In this document: in pieces, positions 1 to 5,193 of the stretch | Layout of the letters: every line of letters starts with the position of its first letter | Position numbering within the stretch: position 1 is the first letter of the stretch | Assembly (NCBI GenBank): GCA_945872875.1 | Contig: CAMCBB010000109.1 | Coordinates: forward strand, 1-5,193 | Length of the DNA: 5,193 bases | Source of the DNA: Flavobacterium psychrophilum | Lineage (GTDB): Bacteria; Bacteroidota; Bacteroidia; Flavobacteriales; Flavobacteriaceae | Direction: 5' to 3' | The notes under the pieces: generated by a model | Told to the model about the DNA's origin: nothing | What the model saw: only the letters and a program-made list of their open reading frames with translations | Databases searched by the model: none | Made by a program: the position numbers and the translations under genes

Positions 1-1438
1 TCACAAAAATCGGAATTAGTGCAGATTGAACTGCTACAGTGTATGCCGTTGGGTTAGCAATAGGATTGGTTAACGATTCTGCATCTTGTTGATTAGCAAA
101 ATATTGAAGTGTTCCTTGATTATTTATTTGTGATTGAACCGAAGTTAAATTAAACACTATCGATCCATTACTGTCGTCATCACATTGTTCCATTTGTTGA
201 ATTAGAGTTTGACTGTAATTATAAGCATAAACATTAATATAAAATACGGTTGTAAAATATTGCCCTGGAACATTGTTATAAGAAACTCTTCCATAAATTG
301 CAGTATTTCCTATACCAACACAATAAGGAGATGTTAATGGGTTTACATTGGCTTGCGCTTCACTTGGAGAAGCATGATAGGTGATGGTGTAATCATTAGG
401 ATTCATGGTTCCAATAATATCATCGTTATTATCGGTTAAATTAAAACAAGCCTGATTGGTATCGGTGCAACTTGAAAACCCTTGTGGTTGTCCAAATTGT
501 GGAGCACAAGCTAAGGTTGCAAAAGTAAAAGGAGTTGACCAAGCACTATTTTGAGGGCCTGTAGCACTGTTATAACAAATAGTTCTTACATATACTAGAT
601 AGTCTGTAGTACAATTTAATCCTGTAATTACATAAGGATTTACAGTTGCAACAATTCCTTGTGTTGGTATTGGAGAACCAGGAGGCACAATCGCAATTTC
701 ATAACTATTTGATGCTGTTGGAACTGTGTTGGTCCAACTAATTGTAGCACTGGTTTGTGATATATTTACTGCTGTTACAGATGTTGGAGGTATACAATTA
801 ATAGTTGAGCAATTAGAAATTACTTGTGCATTAATAGTCCCTACTGATGAACAACCGGTAATAGTATTGGTTACATTATAATAATAATTAATAGTAGGCG
901 TAGTAGTCATGCTGTATACGCAGCTAGGATTTGGAATTGGATTGGTGTTTGATTGCGCATTTGCTTGTGTATAAAAAAATGTAACCCCTAAACCACTATT
1001 TGGACTTGAATTGGTAATAGCTGGAATAAATTGAGTTAAATCCCAACATTGTTGGTTGTAACAAAATGTTGCTTGCATGGTATTTGCAACGGGCGTTGGA
1101 TTAGTTATTAGTCCTAAAGTTGTTGTTGAGAAGTTGCTTGGGTTATTAAATTCGGTAACTCTTACAAATAATATTTGTCCAGAAACAGAGCATAAATAAG
1201 GACTAGACAAAGCATTACTATTTGCAATCGCATCAGTTTGACTTAAATGATAGCTTACAGAATACATGTTTGGCGATAAGTTTCCAAGTATTTCTGCGTT
1301 TTTACTAAACAAATTAAAACTTTCTATTCCATCATTATTAGAATCACATAAGGTATAATTTGACGGAGTGTTTATTTGCGGCTGAGCGAAGGCCATCTGC
1401 AAACTAATGAAAAATATAAAAAGTAAAATTTTCTTCAT
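1..1438 (-). CDS. Large secreted surface protein with repeated modules and an FnIII domain (N-terminal 479 residues, runs off left edge)
   Basis: The reading frame is open from the ATG at 1438 to the window edge with no stop, giving 479 codons; the C-terminus is missing. Residues 1-19 form a Sec signal peptide (MKKILLFIFF, then a hydrophobic stretch ending AFA before QP). A module recurs about three times: a Cys-Asp-rich start such as LCDSNNDGIESFNL (30-43), then a SYHLSQTDAIANSN-like segment, then a FVRV-like end. Copies lie near 30-95, 321-385 and 417-479, with a more diverged unit at 123-209. A fibronectin type III domain sits at about 215-311 (PPTSVTAVNISQTSATISW, then YLVYVRTIC). In Bacteroidota this architecture is typical of very large adhesin-like proteins exported by the T9SS, often with a type B (gliding-motility-like) sorting domain. 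That domain would lie outside the window, so T9SS export is inferred. A weak promoter (TTG at 1483-1485, TAAATTAT at 1457-1464, read on the minus strand) may drive it. Confidence 0.9.
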   Translation of the reverse strand, partial: MKKILLFIFFISLQMAFAQPQINTPSNYTLCDSNNDGIESFNLFSKNAEILGNLSPNMYSVSYHLSQTDAIANSNALSSPYLCSVSGQILFVRVTEFNNPSNFSTTTLGLITNPTPVANTMQATFCYNQQCWDLTQFIPAITNSSPNSGLGVTFFYTQANAQSNTNPIPNPSCVYSMTTTPTINYYYNVTNTITGCSSVGTINAQVISNCSTINCIPPTSVTAVNISQTSATISWTNTVPTASNSYEIAIVPPGSPIPTQGIVATVNPYVITGLNCTTDYLVYVRTICYNSATGPQNSAWSTPFTFATLACAPQFGQPQGFSSCTDTNQACFNLTDNNDDIIGTMNPNDYTITYHASPSEAQANVNPLTSPYCVGIGNTAIYGRVSYNNVPGQYFTTVFYINVYAYNYSQTLIQQMEQCDDDSNGSIVFNLTSVQSQINNQGTLQYFANQQDAESLTNPIANPTAYTVAVQSALIPIFV

Positions 1439-1513
1439 GTTTTATTGATTTGGTAAATAATTTAGCGCAAGTTACATTTTTTCAATGATTTGTAATAAAT
1501 AAATCCCTAAAGA

Positions 1514-1529
1514 GATAAAATAAGTAAAC
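1514..1529 (-). promoter_or_regulatory. 16-bp motif, copy 1 (upstream of the large surface-protein gene)
   Basis: Read on the minus strand this is GTTTACTTATTTTATC. It matches copy 2 (2057-2072) at 14 of 16 positions and lies 75 nt upstream of the ATG at 1438. It may simply be chance in AT-rich DNA. It is listed because all three copies share strand and lie upstream of a gene. Its function is unknown and it does not match the Bacteroidota promoter consensus. Confidence 0.3.
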
Positions 1530-1530
1530 C

Positions 1531-1561
1531 AATACCCCAACGATTAGTTCAGTTCGGTATT
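1531..1561 (-). terminator. Possible hairpin terminator after the 80-aa/56-aa gene pair
   Basis: The arms AATACC (1531-1536) and GGTATT (1556-1561) pair perfectly. After a bulge and a mismatch, three more pairs (AAC with GTT) can form inside. The hairpin begins 15 bp beyond the stop codon of the 56-aa gene, a sensible terminator position. The following minus-strand sequence (GGTTTACTTATTTTATC) is T-rich but has no clean U-run, so it may be a weak terminator or a chance inverted repeat. Confidence 0.3.
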
Positions 1562-1576
1562 TAATTAGAAACTTTT

Positions 1577-1747
1577 TCATTTTTTTATTAAGTCAAAAAT
1601 TGATCCAAAAGCAAAGCCAACGGCCAATCCTGTGGCAATTCCCAGCGAGTGATTTCCTGTTTTATTTCCATAAATAACACCCATTACAACACCAAGTGCA
1701 GCCCCAATGCCAATTCCGTTTCCTGAGTTGTTTTTCTTTTCATTCAT
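1577..1747 (-). CDS. Small glycine-zipper-like membrane protein (56 aa)
   Basis: The ORF runs from the ATG at 1747 to a TGA at 1577-1579 and encodes 56 residues starting MNEKKNNSGNGIGIGAALGV. After a polar head (1-9), Gly recurs at short intervals (GIGIGAALGVVMGVIYG, 11-27). A short polar turn (NKTGNHS, 28-34) follows, then a second Gly-rich hydrophobic segment (LGIATGLAVGFAFGSIF, 35-51) and a basic end (DLIKK). This is the pattern of a two-helix glycine-zipper hairpin that packs in a membrane. It starts 20 bp after the stop of the 80-aa membrane-protein gene, so the two are probably co-transcribed. I do not recognise a characterised homologue. The intact frame, clear topology and operon-like spacing support a real gene despite its size. 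Confidence 0.72.
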   Translation of the reverse strand: MNEKKNNSGNGIGIGAALGVVMGVIYGNKTGNHSLGIATGLAVGFAFGSIFDLIKK

Positions 1748-1767
1748 GGTAAAGTAATTAGCAACTA

Positions 1768-2010
1768 TTACTTATCATTCAAGCCAATTGCGTATCCAAA
1801 TAGTCCAGCTACTAGGGCAAGATGAATAATCAAAACTGCTTTTTGCCATGTTGGGCGGTCATTCCATTTTTGATCGGTGTTAAAAGGATCAAAGGCCAAA
1901 CCAATTCCAAATGAGGAAGCCGCTTGCATATAATCTTTTGTAAATAACGATTGGAAGGCGCCTAATAATAGAAAGCCAATGTAAATGAATTTGTTAAAAG
2001 GTGTTTTCAT
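1768..2010 (-). CDS. Uncharacterised two-helix membrane protein (80 aa)
   Basis: The protein has two predicted membrane helices, at about 7-23 (KFIYIGFLLLGAFQSLF) and 58-76 (KAVLIIHLALVAGLFGYAI). They are joined by a connecting region with a weakly hydrophobic part (27-40) and a conserved-looking polar, aromatic stretch, FDPFNTDQKWNDRPTWQK (40-57). It lacks a cleavable signal peptide and any catalytic motif. The FDPF...W..RP layout resembles small hypothetical proteins I associate with Flavobacteriia, but I cannot assign a role. It is the first gene of a probable two-gene unit with the 56-aa protein. The 119-bp upstream region holds a 16-bp motif and related blocks shared with the region upstream of the 222-aa gene. 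There is no Shine-Dalgarno sequence, as is usual in this phylum. Confidence 0.82.
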   Translation of the reverse strand: MKTPFNKFIYIGFLLLGAFQSLFTKDYMQAASSFGIGLAFDPFNTDQKWNDRPTWQKAVLIIHLALVAGLFGYAIGLNDK

Positions 2011-2056
2011 GATTTACAATTTAAAAATAACCATTAGTTTTCATTTACTATGATAT

Positions 2057-2072
2057 GTTACAATAAGTAAAC
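2057..2072 (-). promoter_or_regulatory. 16-bp motif, copy 2 (upstream of the 80-aa membrane-protein gene)
   Basis: The minus strand reads GTTTACTTATTGTAAC, 46 nt upstream of the ATG at 2010. It matches copy 3 (4096-4111) at 14 of 16 positions. Its ends are imperfectly inverted (GTTTAC against GTAAC), which could suit a dimeric regulator. The similarity to copy 3 extends further, to aaatttgat at 2103-2111 and ttattcaat at 2130-2138. Function unknown. Confidence 0.4.
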
Positions 2073-2102
2073 AATATTTATCTTTTTATAGGTTAAAACT
2101 AT

Positions 2103-2138
2103 AAATTTGATAAGAGGTTAGCCCTTTGTTTATTCAAT
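2103..2138. repeat. Diverged third relative of the 55-bp repeat
   Basis: This stretch contains aaatttgat (2103-2111) and ttattcaat (2130-2138). The same two 9-mers occur in the same order and orientation in the left 55-bp repeat copy, at 4141-4149 and 4161-4169. The distance from the 16-bp motif start to aaatttgat is 46 bp here and 45 bp there. The space between the two 9-mers differs by 7 bp. The right end overlaps the last codons and stop of the FISUMP gene. Confidence 0.4.
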
Positions 2139-3116
2139 AATAATTTTCTTAGTTTCAATCAAGCTGTTTTCTTGGTCATAAATTTTCACAAAATAAACAC
2201 CTTGCCCTTTAATTTTGTTTAGTTGGATGATATTTAGTTGAGAATTTAAAACACCATATTGAACTTCTTGACCTAATGCATTTATAATTTTATAATTACA
2301 TTCAACTGTGTTTGAATTGTTTTTAAATTCAATTGTTAATTTATCTCTAGCGGGATTTGGGTAGATATTAAATAACGGGTTAATAAATGTTTCATTTCCC
2401 ATTATTGAATTTTTCACCCACCTTACAGAAAGACCAGTTCTAGTATCAAAAGTAGAGCTAACTACAGCACCATTAGTCCAAAATAGTTGGAAAAAATTAG
2501 CTGCAAATGGCGCTAAATAATTTGAACACCACCAATGTCCAGTACCTGTAAGGTTCTGCCCTAAATTAGTAGTACTAACACCTCGATAACCACCGGGAAG
2601 ACCTGTAAACCCACTGCTGTTAGTAGCGTCTGTGTTGGGGGCAGACCAATGATTTAAACCTGCTTCTTTCATTTTGCCTCCAGCTAAACTATTGCCTCCT
2701 AAATAATTTATTAATAACAACCAATCATTAACGCTAGATACATTCCAATCTGACGGGGCTAATGACTTTCTACTTGCAATTTCTGTAGGTGTTGGAGGAC
2801 TTGACTCTGCCTGCCATATGCCTGCAACAGCATACCAATTATACATTTTTCCGTAAGTGGTTCCAAGCGAGGTATCATTATTATAATAACACCAGGCACC
2901 AGTAGTTAAATTTGACCAAGCTATAGGATCAGTTACTTGAGGAATTGGGGTACCATCGGAATATTTTGAAACATTCAAATTTTCTTTCATCCATTCTTGA
3001 GTTCCAATAATAACACTGTTATAATTATTTCCATCAATATCAGTAACTCCATTTCCGGGAGCTTGACTAAAAGTATTTAAAGTAATAGCTAATGTAATCC
3101 ATGTTAGATGTTTCAT
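2130..3116 (-). CDS. FISUMP-domain secreted protein with T9SS type A sorting domain (328 aa)
   Basis: I start this gene at the ATG at 3116. The frame is open upstream to a TTG at 3146, but that would put ten polar residues before an otherwise standard signal peptide. From the ATG, residues 1-17 are the signal peptide (MKHLTWITLAITLNTFS, then QAPG). Residues about 23-237 match the Fibrobacter succinogenes major paralogous (FISUMP) domain. Hallmarks are VTDIDGNNYNSVIIGTQEWM near the start, KENLNVSKYSDGTPIP, GKMYNWYAV, LAPSDWNV, FTGLPGGYRG and the closing GLSVRWVKN. A C-terminal sorting domain follows (about 246-328), with FNIYPNPARDKLTIEF, a GQGVYFVKIYD strand and the terminal KKIIIE. In this family that tail directs T9SS export and cell-surface attachment or release. 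The biochemical role of FISUMP domains is not established. The family assignment is firm; the function is not. Confidence 0.93.
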   Translation of the reverse strand: MKHLTWITLAITLNTFSQAPGNGVTDIDGNNYNSVIIGTQEWMKENLNVSKYSDGTPIPQVTDPIAWSNLTTGAWCYYNNDTSLGTTYGKMYNWYAVAGIWQAESSPPTPTEIASRKSLAPSDWNVSSVNDWLLLINYLGGNSLAGGKMKEAGLNHWSAPNTDATNSSGFTGLPGGYRGVSTTNLGQNLTGTGHWWCSNYLAPFAANFFQLFWTNGAVVSSTFDTRTGLSVRWVKNSIMGNETFINPLFNIYPNPARDKLTIEFKNNSNTVECNYKIINALGQEVQYGVLNSQLNIIQLNKIKGQGVYFVKIYDQENSLIETKKIIIE

Positions 3117-3390
3117 TTGATATGAATTTATATTTAAACTAATCAAATGTAATAAACTTTTGTAATTGATTTAACTTTTTTATATTTAAAAAAATCAAAA
3201 TAATTAATTGTATCTATTTCGTTATTAAACAGTTGTATTAATTTATGGTTATGAACTAACATAAAATTATTACTAGGGATTTTGGCGAGGAGATTGATTT
3301 AAATGCATTTTTTTTCTTTAATCTATTGATTTCACTTCGTTCCATAGAGATAAACTTCTCGCCCATGTATAATATTCATAAAAAAAGCCT
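3117..3390. other. Intergenic region between the 222-aa and FISUMP genes
   Basis: These 274 bp contain no convincing gene. The part nearest the FISUMP start (about 3117-3250) is extremely AT-rich and probably holds that gene's promoter, but no clear -33/-7 pair is visible. The part from 3284 to 3363 is a less AT-rich nested inverted repeat, listed separately. A palindrome AAATGCATTT lies at 3301-3310. Confidence 0.6.
3284..3363. repeat. Nested inverted repeat, candidate structured RNA or dispersed palindromic element
   Basis: The outer arms GGCGAGGAG (3284-3292) and CTTCTCGCC (3355-3363) pair over 9 bp. One position (3290 with 3357) is a G-U wobble if the plus strand is transcribed and a C-A mismatch on the minus strand. 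After one mismatch the stem continues with TTG (3294-3296) against TAA (3351-3353). Inside is a second hairpin, TCTAT (3322-3326) with ATAGA (3344-3348), helped by GA (3328-3329) with TC (3341-3342). The GC content of the arms stands out from the AT-rich surroundings. No U-run terminator follows either side. It could be a small RNA, an mRNA-end structure or a copy of a dispersed repeat. Confidence 0.4.
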
Positions 3391-4059
3391 CTACAATTCT
3401 GCTTGTTTTACTTTTAATCTTTCATAAAGACCTATAAGTTTTGACTTCTGTGTAATTAGGTCGGCTCCAAGTATACTCGCTTTTTTCACATCCCAAACCG
3501 AAGGAATTGCAATTTTTCCTTTTGATAGTGAATACATCCAAAATAAATCTATGAAATTTAGTAAAAGGTTTATTCTATAGGAACTAGAAGGTTTTTCTAT
3601 TTGAAAACCCAAATTATGTAATGTTCTATCATTAAAAAAATAAGAAGTTCCAATAATATTCACCGTTTCAGGTAGGTGTTTGTCTTCAATTAACTGAATT
3701 ATATTTAACAACCCTTCTAGATGATACATTAATATCCTATTTCGCAAAGGGGTTCCTGATTTATATTTTCGCAATACAAATAAATGATCAAAGCTCGTTC
3801 CGCTATGTAAATCTATTTGTTTGTCGTTGGCCATATAACCAAGCAGCATAGGCGAATAATAAGTGTATCCACCGGTTAACTTGTAAATTGGAGTAAATAA
3901 AAATTGACTAATTGGAACATATAAAAGGAATGCCAAGTAGAAAAGCGGTTGCGAATACCCTCTCTCAATAAGCAATAGGGCTAATGCTATCCCAATTAAC
4001 AACATTAAGATAGACTCAATCCAAACTAAAATTTTTGGCTGTTTGTAAAAGTTGTTCAT
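3391..4059 (-). CDS. Uncharacterised membrane-anchored protein (222 aa)
   Basis: Two hydrophobic helices near the N-terminus (about 11-31, LVWIESILMLLIGIALALLL; and 39-57, LFYLAFLLYVPISQFLF) anchor the protein. They are followed by a soluble region of about 165 residues. This region contains HSGTSFDHLFVLRKYKSG (85-102), a helix LEGLLNIIQLIEDKHLP (114-130) and the distinctive IIGTSYFFNDRTLHNLGFQIEK (135-156). It also has an aromatic hydrophobic patch (164-178) and a basic helical end (KLIGLYERLKVKQAEL). The GTSYFF...LGF segment faintly recalls a GNAT-type fold, but I see no acetyl-CoA-binding motif and do not assign activity. No cleavable signal is apparent, so it is probably an inner-membrane protein. 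Its start faces the divergent lipoprotein gene across 170 bp. I do not recognise the family. Confidence 0.85.
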   Translation of the reverse strand: MNNFYKQPKILVWIESILMLLIGIALALLLIERGYSQPLFYLAFLLYVPISQFLFTPIYKLTGGYTYYSPMLLGYMANDKQIDLHSGTSFDHLFVLRKYKSGTPLRNRILMYHLEGLLNIIQLIEDKHLPETVNIIGTSYFFNDRTLHNLGFQIEKPSSSYRINLLLNFIDLFWMYSLSKGKIAIPSVWDVKKASILGADLITQKSKLIGLYERLKVKQAEL

Positions 4060-4095
4060 CTTTTTTATTTGATTAGTTTAATTCAGATAATATTT

Positions 4096-4111
4096 GTTAC
4101 AAATAGTAAAC
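4096..4111 (-). promoter_or_regulatory. 16-bp motif, copy 3 (upstream of the 222-aa gene)
   Basis: The minus strand reads GTTTACTATTTGTAAC, 36 nt upstream of the ATG at 4059. It differs from copy 2 only at the two central positions. It lies in the divergent region between the 222-aa gene and the lipoprotein gene, so a protein bound here could affect either one. Function unknown. Confidence 0.4.
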
Positions 4112-4128
4112 AAAATTGCTCTTTAAAA

Positions 4129-4183
4129 GGAAAAAGTTACAAATTTGATGCGATGATTGCTTATTCAATTATCAGAAAATCAA
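4129..4183. repeat. 55-bp imperfect direct repeat, left copy
   Basis: This block matches 4818-4872 at 48 of 55 positions with no gaps, in the same orientation, and ends 46 bp before the lipoprotein start codon. Shared segments include cgatgatt, tcaatta and agaaaatcaa. Read on the minus strand it contains a short open frame ending D-F-L-I-I-E-stop, similar to the ends of T9SS sorting domains such as KKIIIE in the FISUMP protein. It may therefore be a relic of a gene's 3' end. Confidence 0.7.
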
Positions 4184-4186
4184 TAT

Positions 4187-4216
4187 TTTGTGTTTGATAT
4201 ATTTTGTGTATTTTTG
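4187..4216 (+). promoter_or_regulatory. Candidate Bacteroidota promoter for the lipoprotein gene
   Basis: TATTTTTG at 4209-4216 fits the Bacteroidota -7 consensus TAnnTTTG exactly, and TTTG at 4187-4190 fits the -33 element with an 18-bp spacer. The -7 box ends 13 nt before the ATG at 4230, so the leader would be only a few nucleotides long. An alternative near-match, TATATTTTG at 4198-4206, would give a slightly longer leader. Confidence 0.42.
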
Positions 4217-4229
4217 AAAAAAATTAAAA

Positions 4230-4733
4230 ATGAAAAAAATAATTTTAGGATTAACAATTGGATTATTACTAATCTCTTGTTCAAGTTCAGATGATAATTC
4301 ATCAAATTCGTCAGGTAATTTTATGTGGAGATGTAAAATAAATGGAGTTTTATACGAATGGTCAGGTAATGAAGAAGAAAATTTTAGTCAAGGTGCCTCT
4401 ATAGATTTTACTAACTCATTAATCTTAAAGAATAACGATTTAATGATTAGTCCTACTAACTTTCTTCAAAATAATTCACCTGGAAATTATACTTTTTCAC
4501 AATCTTCAGGTAAATATTGTGTTGCTACATTTTTTGGAGAATCTTATTCTTCATATGGAGGAAGTATGAATTTTATAATAACTTCTGTTACTCCATATAC
4601 ATCACAAACATATGATGTCATTAGCAGAAAATTAACTGGAACTTTTTCTGGAACTTTAAAAAATGTTGACCCAATAACCGGGGGAACTTTGTTAATAACT
4701 GAGGGCTCTTTTGTCGCGATGAATATTGATTAA
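4230..4733 (+). CDS. Surface-type lipoprotein of unknown function (167 aa)
   Basis: The N-terminus is a lipoprotein signal peptide, MKKIILGLTIGLLLISC. The lipobox LISC places the lipidated cysteine at residue 17. The following SSSDDNSS (18-25) puts acidic residues close behind the cysteine, resembling the export signal that sends Bacteroidota lipoproteins to the cell surface. After a Ser/Asn linker the mature domain begins FMWRCKINGVLYEW (31-44). It is rich in beta-strand patterns through to GTFSGTLKNVDPITGGTLLITEGSF (137-161). The CKINGVLYEW opening and the TITEGSF-like close recall short Bacteroidota lipoproteins of the DUF6252 type, but this is an impression from memory. No catalytic residues are apparent. 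The A-rich leader lacks a Shine-Dalgarno sequence. The gene is flanked by 55-bp repeat copies and ends 41 bp before an intrinsic terminator, so it is probably transcribed alone. Confidence 0.9.
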   Translation: MKKIILGLTIGLLLISCSSSDDNSSNSSGNFMWRCKINGVLYEWSGNEEENFSQGASIDFTNSLILKNNDLMISPTNFLQNNSPGNYTFSQSSGKYCVATFFGESYSSYGGSMNFIITSVTPYTSQTYDVISRKLTGTFSGTLKNVDPITGGTLLITEGSFVAMNID

Positions 4734-4774
4734 TCTTTTATTTCTAATAGTACGTTTTTCGTCTTCAAACAAAT

Positions 4775-4803
4775 AACCCGACACTTTCGTATCGGGTTTT
4801 GTT
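4775..4803 (+). terminator. Rho-independent terminator after the lipoprotein gene
   Basis: AACCCGA (4775-4781) pairs with TCGGGTT (4792-4798). Inside, after one mismatch, AC (4783-4784) pairs with GT (4789-4790) around a TTTC loop. A T-rich run (TTTTGTTT, 4797-4804) follows directly. It lies 41 bp after the lipoprotein stop codon. This is the clearest terminator in the window. The upstream strand is A-rich, so it might also act weakly in reverse. Confidence 0.88.
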
Positions 4804-4817
4804 TAGCTCCCCCTATT

Positions 4818-4872
4818 GGAGAAAGTTACAATTTTAACGCGATGATTACTTACTCAATTATTAGAAAATCAA
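4818..4872. repeat. 55-bp imperfect direct repeat, right copy
   Basis: This block is identical to 4129-4183 at 48 of 55 positions without gaps. It sits between the lipoprotein terminator and the start of the next gene, ending 65 bp before the ATG at 4938. On the minus strand the D-F-L-I-I-E-stop frame is preserved. The differences in those codons (CTG to CTA, GAA to GAG) are both synonymous, which would fit descent from coding sequence. Confidence 0.7.
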
Positions 4873-4937
4873 GGACATAGACAATTTTTATTTTATTTTT
4901 AATATATTTACAATTAAATAAATTAAACAAAATAATT

Positions 4938-5193
4938 ATGAAAAAAATTACACTCCTAATTATTTCAGTATTTTTAGCCGTTCAAACGATCAATGCACAA
5001 GTTGTATTAGATACAAACCTAATTACCGTAAAATGGACGGGCGCAACACTTCCTAGTCCATACTTTATTCAAGCAAACCCAAGAGGGACAGGGATGGAAT
5101 GGTTTGCCATTGTAGATAATACAACTAAAAGCAATATAACTAATTATGCTAAAAATATTCCTTCTGGCATAACTTATTTTACACCTCCAAACA
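4938..5193 (+). CDS. Secreted surface protein, N-terminal 85 residues (runs off right edge)
   Basis: The ORF starts at the ATG at 4938 and is open to the window end, giving 85 codons. Residues 1-20 are a Sec signal peptide (MKKITLLIISVFLAVQTINA, then QVV). The mature start contains LITVKWTGATLPSPYF, RGTGMEWFAIVDNTTKSNI and NYAKNIPSGITYFTPP. From memory this opening resembles flavobacterial BspA-like leucine-rich-repeat (DUF285) surface proteins, whose repeats and T9SS tail would lie beyond the window; I treat that as a tentative inference. A weak -7-like box (TATATTTA, 4903-4910) lies upstream without a clear -33 partner. The lipoprotein terminator separates it from the preceding gene, so it should have its own promoter. 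Confidence 0.88.
   Translation, partial: MKKITLLIISVFLAVQTINAQVVLDTNLITVKWTGATLPSPYFIQANPRGTGMEWFAIVDNTTKSNITNYAKNIPSGITYFTPPN

Noticed and set aside
2085..2105. Hairpin TTTATAG/CTATAAA downstream of the FISUMP gene as a terminator.
   Set aside because: The 7-bp stem is almost entirely A-T pairs and no U-run follows on the minus strand. It would be very weak and is expected by chance in this composition.
3117..3146. An N-terminal extension of the FISUMP protein to a TTG start at 3146.
   Set aside because: It adds ten mostly polar residues in front of a good signal peptide that begins at an ATG. The ATG at 3116 is the better start.
3256..3366. A 36-codon minus-strand ORF beginning MGEKFISMERSEINRLKKKN, overlapping the nested inverted repeat.
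   Set aside because: It is short and low in complexity, has no recognisable domain and is largely explained by the inverted repeat it overlaps. It may be translated, but I cannot support it as a gene.
3391..3412. Terminator at the end of the 222-aa gene from AAGC...GCTT followed by a T-run on the minus strand.
   Set aside because: The stem is only about 4 bp and overlaps the last codons. The T-run is real but the hairpin is too weak to call.
4129..4872. The 55-bp repeats as a CRISPR array or insertion-sequence ends.
   Set aside because: There are only two close copies, about 690 bp apart, in direct orientation, with no regular spacers, no transposase between them and no target-site duplication visible.

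Overview
The window looks like chromosomal DNA from the Bacteroidota, most likely a Flavobacterium-like member of the Flavobacteriaceae. The supporting signs are strongly AT-rich DNA, A-rich ribosome-binding regions without Shine-Dalgarno sequences, a C-terminal sorting domain of the type IX secretion system (T9SS), a lipoprotein with an acidic Bacteroidota-style export signal after its lipid-anchored cysteine, and Asn/Thr/Ser-rich secreted proteins.

Layout. From 1 to 4059 every gene reads on the minus strand. In reading order they are: a 222-aa two-helix membrane protein of unknown function (3391-4059); a FISUMP-domain protein with a T9SS sorting tail (2130-3116); an 80-aa two-helix membrane protein and a 56-aa glycine-zipper-like protein, separated by 20 bp and probably one operon (1577-2010); and the first 479 residues of a large secreted protein with repeated modules and one fibronectin type III domain, which runs off the left edge (1-1438). 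The plus strand carries a 167-aa outer-membrane-type lipoprotein (4230-4733) followed by a good intrinsic terminator, then the first 85 residues of another secreted protein (4938 to the right edge). Region 4060-4229 is therefore a divergent promoter region. No gene-free stretch exceeds 300 bp.

The genes do not form a recognisable pathway. What they share is location: most products are exported, lipid-anchored or membrane-embedded, so this is a cell-envelope and surface-protein neighbourhood. I see no CRISPR array, transposase, tRNA, rRNA, toxin-antitoxin pair or defence system.

The most interesting content is non-coding. A 55-bp imperfect repeat (48 of 55 identical) lies on both sides of the lipoprotein gene. 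The left copy also matches, in order and nearly in spacing, the stretch between the FISUMP gene and the 80-aa gene. A 16-bp motif recurs upstream of three minus-strand genes. A nested inverted repeat occupies the gap between the 222-aa and FISUMP genes. These look like a small family of homologous intergenic modules. Their function cannot be decided from this window alone.
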